Positions 34,921 to 48,034 of a stretch of DNA of 64,000 nt are shown here, one piece after another (within the stretch, counting starts at the first letter, position 1; each line of letters opens with the position of its first letter). Location: NCBI GenBank assembly GCA_022496205.1, contig WTXD01000005.1, positions 744,001-808,000 on the forward strand. The letters are read 5' to 3'. The notes beneath the pieces are model-generated. The model was not told where the DNA came from. It saw only the letters and a program-made list of their open reading frames with translations, and made no database searches. Made by a program: the position numbers and the translations under genes. The stretch is from Gloeopeniophorella convolvens (taxonomy: Eukaryota > Basidiomycota > Agaricomycetes > Russulales).

Positions 34921-35235
34921 GTGAGAGGCAGCAGGAGAAAAAGGAAAGGGAATGGAGGGGTGCGTGGAAGTCGAGATGAGCACGGGCAGGGCACGCGTGT
35001 CTGTATTAGGAGGGGCGGTGATCACGTAAGCACGCGAGACGCGACCGAGTGCACATCACGGGATCTGTAAGGGATCCCACGCCCCGTGCTCCGCTCCCCC
35101 GGCGCACCGGCAGCCCGGCCATGTTCCCGCGTGACACTGCCTCCGAGCCGTCCTCGACGCCTCGTCCCATTTCTATCAGCCTCTATCATATATCACCCCC
35201 CCATCGCAACTGGAGCGTGATTATTCCCTGCCGCC
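34921..35235. other. Short divergent intergenic region
   Basis: 315 bp between two divergent start codons; it should contain both promoters. No clear element recognised. Confidence 0.4.
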
Positions 35236-36043
35236 ATGGCCCCCAATACCTACTCTTGGATCTCTGCCTGGTTCCTCCTCACCACACCCGTGATCATCTG
35301 GGATGCATTCTATTGTCTCCTCCGGTACGCCAGCGTGCACCGCCCTAGTTCGCTTTCGGCCGCATCTCAATGAGCTATTTTGAAGCCCACGTTCCATGGT
35401 CGGGGGAGATCTCCACTGGATTTGGGAACCGTACAGCATCTACCAGGAAGTCGACTATGTTCGTTTCTCTTTCGAAACGTAGTGGCGGCAGGCGCTGACA
35501 TGGAACCATGCATCTGCAGGTGTACGGTGTTAAAGCGCTGCAAGAGAACAACGGCTTTACCAGCGCGCAGTGTGCGTGCTCCCCGTGCTCTCGCTTCGCT
35601 GCCTTCTCACGCAGCCGTTGGTGGCGTTGGTGTAGCCCTGCTGAATCTGATCGAGACGGCGTTGAACGTGTTGTATGTGTACCTGGCGCACGTCTCTAAG
35701 TACCCGGGCGCCTCGATTGTCGGCTTTGCGAGCGCCGTCATGACGTTGTCCAAGACGGTGCTGTACTGGGCCCAGGAGTACTACTGCAGCTTCTGCTCCA
35801 TCGGCCACAACGACCTCAAGACGTTGGTCGTCTACTGGATTATTCCCAATGGGTGAGTGTTGCGCCACTGTTGCGCCCGGCGCGTTGCGTGCGTGCGGAC
35901 CCTGGGAACTGAGCAACGCTTGCAACAGGCTCTGGATCGTGCTGCCGACACTGATTGTATTGAAGCTTGGGAAGGACATCGCGGCGTCGATCAACGTGGC
36001 CGCGCAGGTGTCAGCGAAGAAAGCATCAGGCAAGATGCAGTAG
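35236..36043 (+). CDS. EXPERA/EBP-like multi-pass membrane protein
   Basis: Exons 35236..35324, 35386..35458, 35520..35571, 35636..35852, 35929..36043 give 181 residues. Four or five hydrophobic segments are visible: WISAWFLLTTPVIIWDAFYC near the N-terminus, LLNLIETALNVLYVYLAHV, VGFASAVMTLSKTVLYWAQE and WIIPNGLWIVLPTLIVLKLG. The motif PRSMVGGDLHWIWEPY and the W-rich aromatic helices fit the EXPERA/emopamil-binding superfamily (sterol isomerase and TMEM97-like ER proteins). Fungal relatives exist that I recall as conserved but unassigned. No catalytic role can be claimed. The third donor is T|GTGCGT; this choice preserves TSAQSLLNLIETALN. Confidence 0.8.
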
Positions 36044-36824
36044 ATGCGTGCTAATGGAGAACCTTGATGATGAACCTCGGAAATCGGTTGGATACATATA
36101 TTGCTGTTGGGCGCGGCACGGAGGTTCCTGGCGGCTCGCGCGCCGCGAATGCAAGGGACGAGCCCAGCCTGACCTGGCTTCGATAAGGCCGCGCGGAGGC
36201 GCGGGTCGATCAGCGCGAGGGGATGCTGTTGTCAGTTGGCATCAGGCCGAAGGGGCCGAGGCTATCGCGCAACCCACGGCCGAGGTCAGCCCCGAGGACG
36301 CTTCGCGAAGCAGGCGGCAGCTGCGGCGCGCGCATATGGATCTACATGGATCTGGATAAGATCAGATAGCGCACAGAGCAGCATCGCGCGCACGTTGGGT
36401 GCGCTCAGTCACCAGGGGAGGGCGGGAGCACCCGTCGGGCTGCGATGGCGGCGCGGCGGGGGTGCAATCACGTTCGGGTGGATGCGGAACGTGGGCGGGC
36501 TCACGCGTAGCGACTGGGCAGGCCTGGGCGGGCTGAAAAGAGGAAAGGACACGTAAATGTAGAGTGAAGCATGCGAATGCGGGCAATTGAGTGGAGAGGA
36601 TTCAACGCAGGGCGCGGACGGGCGCAACGCGGAAGCGCGCTCAGATGACCGCAGCGAACGACGACGGCCTCGACGCGACCATTGCCAACGAGCATCTGAC
36701 GTCACCCGCCATCTTATAAGCACCCGCCGACCGTCCGTCGCTTCCTATCTCCCGTCCCCATCATCCACCAGGGGGGTCGGATTTACCTCTCCATCGCTCC
36801 CGCGGCGCGGTCTCATTTCAAACC
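36044..36824. other. Upstream region of glycogen phosphorylase
   Basis: No gene. The 3' part carries candidate promoter elements listed separately. Confidence 0.45.
36697..36720 (+). promoter_or_regulatory. CRE palindrome and TATA-like box upstream of glycogen phosphorylase
   Basis: A perfect TGACGTCA palindrome (36697-36704) lies 121 bp before the start codon, followed by TTATAAG (36714-36720) about 105 bp before it. TGACGTCA is the binding site of bZIP factors of the ATF/CREB class. Function is inferred from position. Confidence 0.45.
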
Positions 36825-39800
36825 ATGACTTCCACCATCGACACTGCCACCATCGGGAAGCCCCTGCTCGTAGGGCCCCGTGCGAAGAGGAGGCACGTCC
36901 GCTCCCTCACAGGTAACCTGCCTCCGCCCTCAGGCATCTATGGAAAGTCGGTCTGACGCGGCGGCTCGCAGGCGACTTTCCCGAAGTCGACGAGAAGGGT
37001 CAGGAGAAATGGCCCAAGGGCGACGAGGCTTCCTGGAAGGCTGCCATGCGCGGCCTCCACGAAGGCGAGTACCCTCTCCGCTCTAATGCGCCCCCTGCGC
37101 GTGGCTGATCGCGCTGCAGATGTGCCCGCCGTGACGCGTTCCATCGTGAACCACGTACAGACGTCCCTTGCGCGCGCGCCATACAACATCGATGACTTTG
37201 GCGCCTATCAGGCCGCGGCGCTCTCCGTGCGAGACAACTTGATCGTCAGTCGTCATTTCCCCGTGTCGCTTAGATCCGCCCTCGAGCGATTGCCAGCGCC
37301 AGTGTGTGACGGCGTCTAACGTCACTTCCTTCGACTACCGCCATGTTGCCTTCTGCTCGCATATATGCCTCCGGCAGCCCGTGCACAAGTGCTGACGCTC
37401 TCCGATCCAGGTGAACTGGAATGCGACGCAGCTCGAGTACACACGCAAGCAGCCCAAGCGCGCCTACTACCTCTCGCTCGAATTCCTCATGGGCCGCACT
37501 CTTTCCAACGCGCTGCTCAACCTCGGCCTGCTCGACTCGTACTCGTCCTCGCTCTCCTCGCTCGGCTTTGGCCTCGAGGACGTGCTCGTGCAGGAGCGCG
37601 ACGCTGCACTCGGAAACGGCGGCCTGGGGCGCCTCGCCGCGTGCTACCTCGACAGCTCTGCGACGCAGGAGCTCCCCGTGTGGGGCTACGGCCTGCGCTA
37701 CAAGTACGGCATCTTCCAGCAGCTCATCAAGGCGGACGACGGCACGCAGCTCGAGGCGCCCGACCCGTGGCTCGACCACCAGAACCCGTGGGAGCTCCCG
37801 CGCCTCGACGTCACCTACGACATACGCTTCTACGGCAACGCGCAGCGCTGGGGAGACGGCTCGGGCCGCGCGACGTGGAGTGGCGGTCAGGAGGTGCTTG
37901 CAGTTGCGTATGACGTGATGATTCCGGGGTATGGAACCAAGAGCACGAATAACCTCCGGCTGTGGGAGAGTAAGCCGAAGCGCGGCTTTGATTTGCAGAG
38001 CTTCAACGGTACGTCCTGTGCCACCCCCACCGAGCTCCCGTGCTGACGCTGTCACGACTTCGCTCAGCCGGAGACTATGAGCGTGCAGTCGAGGCATCGA
38101 ACTCGGCCGCTGCGATCACGTCCGTGCTCTATCCGAACGACCACACTTCGTGTACGCCCTCCCACACCCGATGCGCGTCGGCCGCGCACTGACCGAACGC
38201 ATTCTTCCAGTCGGGAAAGAGCTGCGCCTGAAGCAGCAGTACTTCTGGACTGCGGCAAGCCTTGCGGACATGATGCGCCGATTCAAAAACCTCGAGAAGC
38301 CCATCTCCGAGTTCGCGGAATGTACGCATCCGCGGAATCTTCTATGAATCCGTGGACTGATTATGGGGTGTGTTCTGCGTGCAGATAATGCGATCCAGCT
38401 GAACGATGTGCGTGCTTGGCTTTGATGCGTGTGGTGCTTCTATTTGGAAGCTGATGCGAGCGCTAGACGCACCCAACGCTGGCCATTGTCGAGCTCATGC
38501 GCATCCTCGTCGACGAGGAGGAAGTGCACTGGGACGCCGCGTGGACGATTGTCACTAACACGTTCTTCTTCACGAATCACACTGTGCTTCCGGTGCGTGC
38601 TGCCTTCCTCACTCGACCCGCTGTTTCATTGAGCGTGGCTCTGGTTTGCAGGAGGCGCTGGAGAAATGGGCCGTCCCGTTGCTGGAGCACCTCCTCCCGA
38701 GACATATGCAGATCATCTTTGACATTGTGAGTCGCTGTGCCGTCGTTGTAGGGCTTATTCCTGACGTGTTTTTTTCGTAGAATATGTATGTTTGTGTGTC
38801 TTTGGTAGTACCTTCACTGATGCTGAGATGCGCGTTTGAAGGCTCTTCCTTCAGTGTGAGTGCTTTTCATTCCAGGGCCCTCCGCAGCTTATCCCCGTTT
38901 TCAGCCGTCGAAAAGAAGTACCCTGGCGACCGTGAGAAGCTCGCGCGCATGTCGCTCATCGAAGGTCGGCTCTCTAGACCGCCAACGACTCCCAACTGAC
39001 ACGAATGTTGGCGCGCAGAGGGCTTCCCCAAGCAGGTCCGCATGTCCAACCTCGCTGTCATCGGCAGCAAGAAGGTCAATGGCGTCGCGGAGCTGCACTC
39101 GGAGCTCGTCAAGAAGAACATCTTCCCGGACTTTGTCGATTTCTACGGCAAGAGCAAGTTCAACAACGTCACGAACGGTAGTAAGTACTCGCCAGCGCGA
39201 CGAGTTGACCCGAGTGCTCACCGAGGCTGCTCCAGTCACGCCCCGCCGCTGGCTCGACCAGGTGCGTGTGTGCTGCCCAGAGCAGCCGCCCCCACTCGCT
39301 GATCCGAGGCTGACACCTTGACGCGACGCCTAGTGCAACCCAGCGCTCTCGAGCCTCATCACGGAGACGCTCAAGCTCGACCGCACCGTGTGGCTGAAGG
39401 ACCTGTACAAGCTCGAGGGCCTGACCGCGCATGCGGATGACCCCAAGTTCCAGGAGCGCTGGGCGGCAGTCAAGCATCAGAACAAGGAGCGCCTCGCGCT
39501 GTTCGTCGAGCGCCTGCTCGGCATCAAGGTCGATGCGGACGCGATGTTCGACGTGCAGATCAAGCGGCTGCACGAGTACAAGCGTCAGACGCTCAATATA
39601 CTGGGTGTCATCCATGTGCGTACTTGCGCTTCTAAGTGTTACGGAGGGTGGTGGTTGATTGGTCGCGTGTACAGAGGTATCTGTTATTGAAGAGCATGAC
39701 GCCCGCAGAGCGCAAGAAGGTGGTGAAGAAAGTGGTGTTCTTCGCTGGCAAGGCTGCGCCAGGCTGTAAGTGCCCTGTCCTTACCCAATCCACTTTCGCT

Positions 39801-40769
39801 GATCGTTGCCCCTAAAGACTACATCGCCAAGCTGGTGAGCACAGCAACGTGCTCGAGCGCTTCACCAGGCTGACAGTCCACAGACGATCCGCCTCATCGT
39901 GAACGTCGCGCGCGTCATCAACAAGGACCCCGAGACAAATCAGTACCTCTCGCTCTTCTTCCTGCCCGACTACTCGGTCTCGCTCGCGGAGATCCTCATC
40001 CCAGCCTCGGATATCTCGCAGCACATCTCGACCGCGGGCACCGAGGCATCCGGCACGTCCAACATGAAGTTCTGTCTCAACGGTGGGTTGCTTGTCGGCA
40101 CCGTCGACGGCGCGAACATCGAGATCGCCGAGGAGGTCGGCGAGGACAACGTTTGTGCGTGTGCCTGCTACCGTAATATCCCACTCGCAGTGCTGATGCG
40201 CAGTCCAGTCTTCTTCGGGCACCTGACGCCCGACGTCGAGCCGCTGCGCTACCAGCATACATACCACCCTGTCCCTGTCGAGGAGAAGTCGCCTGCCCTT
40301 GCACACGTGCTCAACACGGTCTCGTCGGGCACCTTTGGCGGCGACGGCGTCTATGAGCCGTAAGCACCTCCCTGATCCACCCGCCGCCCCTGCGCTTACT
40401 GATGACGCGCGCGCGATGACAGGCTACTCAACACGATCCGCCAGGGCGACTTTTACATCCTTACGGATGACTTTGACTCCTGTGAGCGCCGCGCAGACAC
40501 ATGTGTACGCACGCAATGTTGATGAGTCGTGTAGACATCCGTGCGCTCGAGATGGTCGATGAGGCGTACGCGGACCGCGCCGGGTGGATCAAGAAGAGCA
40601 TCCACACGACCGCCAAGGTGCGTGACCCCTGTTTGTTATGTCTGACACGACGCTGACGGGCGGCATTATGTGCGCGCAGATGGGCAAGTTCAGCTCGGAC
40701 CGCGCGATCCAGGACTATGCGCAGGAGTACTGGAATATCGAGAGCGTCAAGCTATCAGAAGCGGCGTAG
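36825..40769 (+). CDS. GPH1: Glycogen phosphorylase
   Basis: PLP-dependent enzyme releasing glucose-1-phosphate from glycogen in the cytosol. Twenty-two exons give 877 residues: 36825-36912, 36972-37064, 37120-37244, 37411-38008, 38068-38151, 38211-38321, 38385-38407, 38467-38592, 38652-38726, 38781-38785, 38842-38855, 38905-38964, 39019-39180, 39236-39261, 39334-39615, 39675-39765, 39818-39834, 39884-40154, 40209-40359, 40423-40481, 40535-40617, 40680-40769. Signatures: [74 protein letters not shown], and the PLP-lysine region [15 protein letters not shown] (Lys near 720). Intron 2 has a GC donor (GAAG|GCGAGT). Exon 10 is only 5 nt and exon 11 only 14 nt; together they restore the conserved NxxFLQ motif. 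Enzyme assignment is firm; the microexons are inferred. Confidence 0.96.
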
Positions 40770-42307
40770 ATCTAGCCCGCGCGCGCATGGTACAGTAGAA
40801 GGAGGCTGCAAAAGAGTCGCGCAGGCATATTGGACGCTTGATCATGATTGGCATTCGCTTGCTTTTGGTTGTTGTGCTTGGATATGTATGCGTGTACGTG
40901 TGCTTGGTAGAGGTGGCCAAAGAACTTGAATGAATACAGGAGCGCGTATAAAATCTGCTAGAGACGGAGCCTTCGATTGCAGCGACTCGGAGCATGGGCG
41001 TCTGAGAGATATGTTATGTAACATGGGGCGCTTGTCAAAAGGCTCAGCGTGCCAGAACTCCGTCCCGACTCGTCGTCCCGTTTGTGCTCATACCACATTG
41101 CAGTAAATCAAAACCCCACGATGTTTCCCTTGTCTGTATCGACTGCGTGCTGAATCATCGACCAATTCCGCCAAGGCTACCGAGAACCATCTTCCCTGCT
41201 GACTAAACAGGATAATGACCACTGGAACGAAGCCGAGTATCATCGATTGACTACGTGAGTGCTGCGCTGCTTCGTCGGCCATGTGGCAATTCTGACGCTC
41301 GCCTTACTGCAAATGACTCATTTCTGCAAAGGCAGCATAGCTGAGGGCGTTCGTTTCGGGTGCTAGGTGTGTGCGCTTCCAGACGGCACTGGATCCTCTG
41401 AATTCGAGTCACCACAGGAGCATCGCGTATTTTCATGGTGTGAACTCGAACTTCTTACGCTGAGGTATCTAGCACCCAACATGCTGTCTCAAGCCATGTC
41501 ATGCCTATTAGTCTTGGCATGGTGCCGCTGGACTCCATCGACATGTACCCTATCACGGGACAAAGCCCTGCTGACATGCGAATCCGCTCCGGACTGTCAG
41601 TGACCTTCTCATCGCACCAATATTGTAACTCGGGCCCCGGGGTAAGTCACATGTCATCGCTGGGGGTAACCTCATCGCTCTATCTGGTTCCTACAGAAAG
41701 CAGGTGGACCTCCGAATAGCTCCACGGCGCCTGAAGTGGTTTCGCCTTCCTTCACAGTCAGTGACTTTCGTGTGTGTGGTCCCAGTGCCAGTTCCCTTTC
41801 GGCGACGTCACGTTTTAGCATAGGCCATGGTGCATGACCTTCCACCGCAGCATATTCGCGGGCTTGCGTGCAGAGACGGTCCCGCCTTGATCTCACAGTG
41901 CGTTCTGAACTTCGCGTGAGAACGGCAGTGACTTCTTTCACTTCCAACAGGTTGACATAACCTCAAGGTGGATCACAGTGTGAGCGTACCGCTGATGTTA
42001 GCAGGGTTCGCGCCTTCCGCCGTACGGCCACGACTACCCCGGCTGGGCTCTCCTACGGTTTTGTCAGTCTGGTTGTACTCATGACGTGGTCCAGCTGATC
42101 GTTATGTACACACTTCGAGACTAAGTATAGCGATGCTTCTGTTCCCAAAGGAATCGAACCTGTCACTGTGGCTATCATCCGGAGGCATAAAAGTCATCAG
42201 GGGCGCGTCAAGGCGGCAAGTTGAGCCACTTTGACTCTTGTCAGACTAGTCTTCCCCATGCTATTTAGATCTGTGTCGACGCACCCAACAGCAGGGACGT
42301 GCTTACC
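40770..42307. other. Intergenic between housekeeping block and P450 array
   Basis: 1.5 kb with no supportable gene on either strand. It marks the boundary between conserved single-copy genes and the tandem P450 array. Confidence 0.4.
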
Positions 42308-44674
42308 ATGCTCGTAACCTTGTTCAAGCTTGCAACATGTATTGCCTTGGCTCTGGCCGGGGCAACCTTGTTTGTTCGTCTTAGGCATCGTTTGAGGCAG
42401 CGATGTCTTTGGAAAGTGCCTGGGCCATCCAACCCATCCTTTGTCTGGGGTAAGCTTTCCCATTTGAGTCGGATGTATACACAGTCCACATCGTGCTGAC
42501 CAGGGATGAAGGGAACTTGCGTCAAATGTTCAATCCCTTGGCCTACTCCTGGCACGATGGGCTGTTTCGAACTTACGGGAGGGTGGCGTGCGTGTACGGA
42601 CTCTTCGGGGTAAACCTCTCTGCTCTGTGCTCATCATTGAGTCCAATCTCACGTCCGCGTTGCGATTCTAGGACCTCCAGCTCGTAATTTCGGATCCCAA
42701 AGCTTGCAGCAATATCCTTGTCAGAGATCAGTATATTTTCGAAGAAACAGATGCCTTCCTCAAGTATGTCTGGCACCAGTACTGCAGGGCCCGCCACTAA
42801 CTCCAAGTAGTACGAATAAACAGGCATTCGGGCCAAACTTGTTCTCTACCGTAGGTTCGTAATGGCCTATACTACCCGACCGAGCTTTTCCCGACGTATG
42901 GGTACCTCCCAGGCGCCCATCACCGCAAGCAACGCAAGATACTCAATCCCGTATTTCATATCAACCATATGCGGCACATGATTCCTACCTTCCACAATGT
43001 CACACACCAGGTATCGATAGCTTGTCTTATCGTCATTTCAGGTTACTCAAGCCACGACAGCTTCACGGAATTCTCAAGTCGATGGCAGAAGATGGCCCGC
43101 AAGAGGTCAACATTGTCGAGTGGATGAGTCGCCTCGCACTCGAGCTGGTTGGGCAAGCTGGTCTCGGATACAACTTTGGCACACTTGATGGTAGGAACGA
43201 CGAATACTGCAGGGCTGTGGGGGAATGGTTGTGAGTGTGTACCCGCTATCCGAGCTCGGCTCGACCCTGATCTACGCGCAGTCCTACCATGTCTTCGCTC
43301 ATTGTGCCTCGGAACCTGTTCCCTTATGCTTACAAGGCATTCCCGGCTTGGTTCCTGAAGATTGCAGGGAGAATGCTACCGTGGGAGAGGTTAAACCACG
43401 TCATGGACATCGCAGAAATGATGACCACCAACGCGACAAGGATATATGAGACAAAGAAGAGGCTTTTGGAAGAAGGCGATGACGCCACTGTCAAGCAGGT
43501 CAGCGAGGGCAGAGACATCATCAGCCTTCTTAGTACGTCCTCAATCCCGACTCCCCTTTACTGTTTGTCTGACGTGCTGCGTCGAAGTCCAAGCTAACTC
43601 GGCAGCGTCCGACAAGGACCGTCTCAGCGAGGAAGAGGTTATCGCTCAGATGTCGTACGTGATCAGAGTTCGAGCTGATGAGGCGGTGACGGACCTGGAT
43701 ATTTCCAAACAGCATCCTTCTCTTAGCAGCTACAGATACGACCTCCTCCGCTCTCTCTCGTATCTTGCACATCTTGGCCCTTCATCCAGAAGCTCAGGAC
43801 AAGCTCAGGAACGAGTTGAGAGAAGCAAGTGAAGAAAATGAGAATCTCCCATACGACCAGCTTGTCTCTCTGCCCTACCTGGATGCCGTTTGTCGTGAGA
43901 CCCTCCGTCTGTACGTCAAAATATCTCACCTCCGCACACACTCTCTTAACGAATATGCAGTTACCCCCCAGTCCCCGTAGTGATGCGAACGTGAGTCCTA
44001 TGCAAGATTTCCTCCCTCTTCTGTGGTTTACCGCGTGATAGAACACGCGGCGTTGCCGTGCTTCCGCTCTCGACGCCTATCCACGACACCGAGGGCCGCG
44101 AGATCCACGAACTCTTAATTCCTGACGACACGAACGTGTACATTCAAATCTCCAATCTGAACCGCGACCCGCTCGTGTGGGGTCCTGATGCCGCAGAGTG
44201 GAAGCCCGGGCGTTGGCTCTCTCCGCTGCCCGAGAGTGTCGCAGAGGCCAAAATCCAAGGTGTCTATTCCAACACGTGAGTCACCCAAATGATTATCTAC
44301 TCCTCGCTCCCTCACCTTCTTACTGACGAAATTTCACCAGGATGACATTTATTGGCGGTGGACGGTCGTGCATGTATGTGCACAATTGGAGAGTGATTGT
44401 GGGGTACGAGACTGACCTGTTTTCTTGCAGCGGTTTCAAGTTCTCGCAGCTAGAAATGAGTGCGTCCCATAGCCGCGTGATAACATGGGTGGCCGTTCTG
44501 ATCATCGCACTCTTTTCAGAGGTTGTACTATCCCAACTCATCCGGACGTTCAGATTCGAGCCTTCGAAACAAGAGGTTACCTGGAGATTCGGTAACATTG
44601 TCAGTCCGTCTGTGAAGGGATCCGAGACCGAGGTGTTGCATCCAAATCTCCCTATCATTATGTCTCTTGCGTGA
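42308..44674 (+). CDS. Cytochrome P450 (array copy 1)
   Basis: Membrane-anchored monooxygenase of a basidiomycete P450 family (CYP5150-like is my guess; subfamily not certain). Fourteen exons, 547 residues: 42308-42449, 42512-42609, 42672-42763, 42808-42854, 42913-43010, 43061-43230, 43282-43532, 43588-43654, 43713-43910, 43961-43990, 44042-44275, 44341-44373, 44431-44459, 44520-44674. An N-terminal hydrophobic anchor is followed by the proline-rich hinge (VPGPSNPSF). The I-helix is AATDTTS (near 330), the ExxR is ETLR, PERF-like WKPGRW, and the heme loop FIGGGRSCIGFKFSQLEM has its Cys near 485. All phases agree and no lesion is seen. The intron before the last exon uses a normal GT donor (GTGCGT). 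Substrate unknown. Confidence 0.93.
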
Positions 44675-45676
44675 TTGTGTCCTCGCCTCCTCCCTGCTCG
44701 TCGCCATCAGGGTTATGCCAAGACTACGATGCGTTTCCGAGTAACTACTACGTCCGACCACACGGAACGAGAGTACACCTGCGCGCCCTCCCTGTTTTTG
44801 AACCACGTATATCCAGATACCTACTCATTGTCTGTGTCTCACGTCGCGCTCATGTTCTGCAAGTTCAGTAGCGGCGGTTTTCTGGCGTTGGCTGGTCCAA
44901 CGAGGAGCGACCACTTCGGGATGCTCGGATGCTCGACATGGGCGTGTGTGGCCTTTAAAACCCTTTTACATTGGCCTGGGGGAATGGGAGACAGGAACAA
45001 GCATCCCTCTCCAGTGCCATCGGCAATGTCCACAACAATTTTCCCCAGCGATATCCTTAGCGATGATACGATTGGGCTGCATGATGACGTATCGACCAAG
45101 TCCTCTTCCGTAGGGTGGGAGACCCGTACATGGCACCCGCCCGACGGGCCGTCGGAGGATAAGGTGAATGGTTTGAACTTCGGAATGGCCCTGCCGCCAC
45201 CCGACAACCGACCATCGACACCTTCAGAACTCCACAGACGATCATTTCATTAGATATGCCAATCATTGTTCCACCCATCAACCATCACCTGATACCTCCG
45301 CACCATATCCCCCGCTACACACGGTACATGCTTGCCATCGTCAGCGTTGTATAGAGACTCGGTCACCAGTCTAACCCCCCGCGCGTTATGTAACGCGACA
45401 AAACTCACCTTCTGTGATCGCTTGAGAACTGGCGCCGGCACCCTGGGGTGTCCGATACCGCGACGTCGCCGCTTCGCTGAGCGCGAGTCCACTATCAATT
45501 TTACGTTCACACGCAAAGCTGCGACAATTCGCGAATCAGACTGCAGGGATCTGCAATGCTCAGAGCAGCAGGATGCCTGCAGGGCTCGATGGATTCTATG
45601 CGTGGCTGGCCCGTCCACTGTTATTTAAACCTGCCGTGAATGTCCTCGTCCAATAGTCTGAGCACCCCCTCCCACC
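44675..45676. other. Spacer with possible gene fragments
   Basis: A 192-codon frame (44675..45253 plus) and a 122-codon frame (45250..45618 minus, with SFVALHNARGVRLVTESLYN) are open but unrecognised. Part of the latter recurs inverted downstream of P450 copy 2, so these are more likely fragments than genes. Confidence 0.35.
45315..45376 (-). repeat. Inverted repeat arm A flanking P450 copy 2
   Basis: Read on the minus strand this contains GTGACCGAGTCTCTATACAA followed by CGCTGACGATGGC and AGCATGTACCG. The plus strand at 48212-48275 has nearly the same sequence, so the two copies are inverted around P450 copy 2. Confidence 0.7.
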
Positions 45677-48034
45677 ATGATGATCTTCCTCCTCTTCAAG
45701 GTTGCGTTCTACACGCTCCTATCCTTACTCGTGCCTGTTGTATTTGTCATGCTCCGGCACCGACTTAGACAACGGCACCTTCGAAAAATCACTGGGCCTG
45801 CCAACCCTTCTTTTGTCGCTGGTGGGCACTGCTATACGCTACGGCACTCCCTTTGATCTCTCACCGTGGCGATTCATCAAGGTCATGGAAGGCAGATGTG
45901 GAATCCATTCTCTTTCTCCTTCTACGAGAGCCTGTTCCAGAAACACGGAAGGGTTGCCCGCGTATACGGCTTCTTTGGGGTGCGTTTCATTGTTACGCCA
46001 ATCAAACAGCTCGGACTCATGCTCGCCCCACGCACAGGACACGCAACTTGTGATATCGGACCCGAAAGCTTGCAGTCACATGCTCGTCAAGGACCAAGCT
46101 ATCTTCGAAGAAATGGTGCCCCTTCTCCTGTATGGGCTATATTCGGATATGCGTGCCCAAATGGCTGACTCGGTGGAATAGCACTGTTAAGTCAGTATTC
46201 GGACCAAGTCTCTTGGGCACAGTGGGTCCGTAGACGTGTCCTCTCGTCAAACTTATCCCGGGCACTCATGATCACGTAGGGGAGCAGCACCGTAAACAAC
46301 GCAAGATGCTCAACCCTGTTTTCTCTATCAACCATATGCGATATATGATTCCCATTTTCCGAAGGATCACGAATGAGGTGGGGTCCGAGGATCACGTCGG
46401 TCGATGTGGCCGCTCATGTTATGGCAGCTCGCCGAAATCTTGTCCTCAACCGTCAAGGGCGGCCCGCAAGAAATCAATATTGTTGATTGGCTGGGACGCC
46501 TTGCCTTCGAGCTTGTTGGGCAAGCCGGTCTCGGCTACAGCTTCGGTTCCCTCGAAGACAGAGATGACAAATTTTACAGAGCAATCAAGGAATACATGTA
46601 GGCGATGCGTACTTCTTGGAGAACGCTTCAAGCTGATTTAAGATAAAGGCCGACTTTATCTTCGCTCGCCTACCCCCGGCTTCTGTTCCCTTATGTTTAC
46701 AACGTATTCCCAGCTGCATTCTTGAAGAGAGTCGGAAGATTGCTTCCGTGGAAGAGGTTGCACCACTTAATGGACATTGCAGACACAATGAGCGCGAGCA
46801 CAAAGGTCCTTTATGAACAGAGGAAGAAACTGTTACAGGACGGCGACGAGGCGACGATTAAGCAAGTCGGCGAAGGAAGAGATGTCACCAGCCTGTTGAG
46901 TACGTTGCTCGCTCATTGCTGATTCGTGTGTTTCGCCTCATCTGAGGCGACGCCACACGCAGTGCGGGCAAACGTGTCAGCGTCGGGGGCTGATCGTCTC
47001 GACGAAGACGAAGTGCTCGCTCAGATGAGGTGCGCATACAAGCCTTCGTCCCGGGGCTTGTGTTGATCAGAGCATTTGCTTAGCCTGTTTCTTTTGGCGG
47101 GAACAGACACGACGTCGTCTGCACTCTCCAGGATCTTGCACCTCTTCGCTCTTCATCCTGAAGTTCAAGAGAAACTCAGAAGCGAGTTAAAGGAAGCTTG
47201 CGAAGACGACGACGAGCTCGCATATGACAAACTTGACACTCTACCATTCCTGGACGCCATTTGCAGGGAGACCTTGCGTCTGTCCGTTCAAGTTTTTTCT
47301 TCCTGTTTTACTGTGCTCTGATTGAAAGTCCAGCTATCCGCCATCTCCCCAAGTAGTGAGAACGTACGGAACATTTTCTGCGTCTCCTTCTATTCCCACG
47401 GTTACTGACCACCCAACAGTGCCCGCGCCGACGCAGTCGTTCCGCTATCTTCGCCGATCCGCGATACCGATGGACGAGAGATTCACGATCTCTTCATTCC
47501 TGAGGATACCACTGTCTTGATACAGATCCGCACCTTGAACCGTGACCCGAAGATATGGGGCCCCGATGCCTCCGAGTGGAAGCCCGAACGCTGGCTCTCG
47601 CCGCTCCCCGCAAGCGTCACGGAAGCAAAAATCCAGGGTGTATATTCCAACACGTGAACCGTTTAGCCATTCTGGGTCTCCCTGTCGCTCATCATATCCA
47701 TCGTAGCATAACATTTATTGGTGGTTCGCGCTCGTGCATGTGCGTGCTGCGTACTTGGGAGATTGGCCGCTTGAACTGACTCTGTCACTTACAGTGGAGT
47801 GAAGTTCGCACAGCTGGAAATGAGTGAGTCAAATATCATACGCCATACTTTCGAAATCGCGCTGACCACCATCTGTGTCCAGAGGTCGTGCTCTCCCAAC
47901 TAGTCCCGAAGTTCCGATTTGCACCTTCTAAGCACGAGGTTATTTGGAGATTCGGTAGCGTCCTGAGTCCTGCTGTGAAAGAGTCAGTATGGGGGTCCGA
48001 CTCAGAGCTCCCGATCGTCGTGTCCCTAGTCTAG
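45677..48034 (+). CDS. Cytochrome P450 (array copy 2)
   Basis: Same 14-exon plan and intron phases as copy 1; about 540 residues. N-terminal anchor MMIFLLFKVAFYTLLSLLVP, hinge TGPANPSF, I-helix AGTDTTSSALSRIL, ETLR, WKPERW and heme loop FIGGSRSCIGVKFAQLEM. The exon joins were followed through the whole gene without a stop or frameshift. It is the most divergent of the six copies (for example VKFAQ instead of FKFSQ, and a unique C-terminal tail ending IVVSLV). It is flanked by an inverted repeat of about 60 bp. The substrate is unknown; neighbouring copies suggest a shared chemistry diversified by duplication. Confidence 0.92.

Noticed and set aside
44675..45253. 192-codon plus frame after P450 copy 1
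   Set aside because: Starts at a non-ATG codon directly after the P450 stop, no recognised domain; kept only as a note in the spacer entry.
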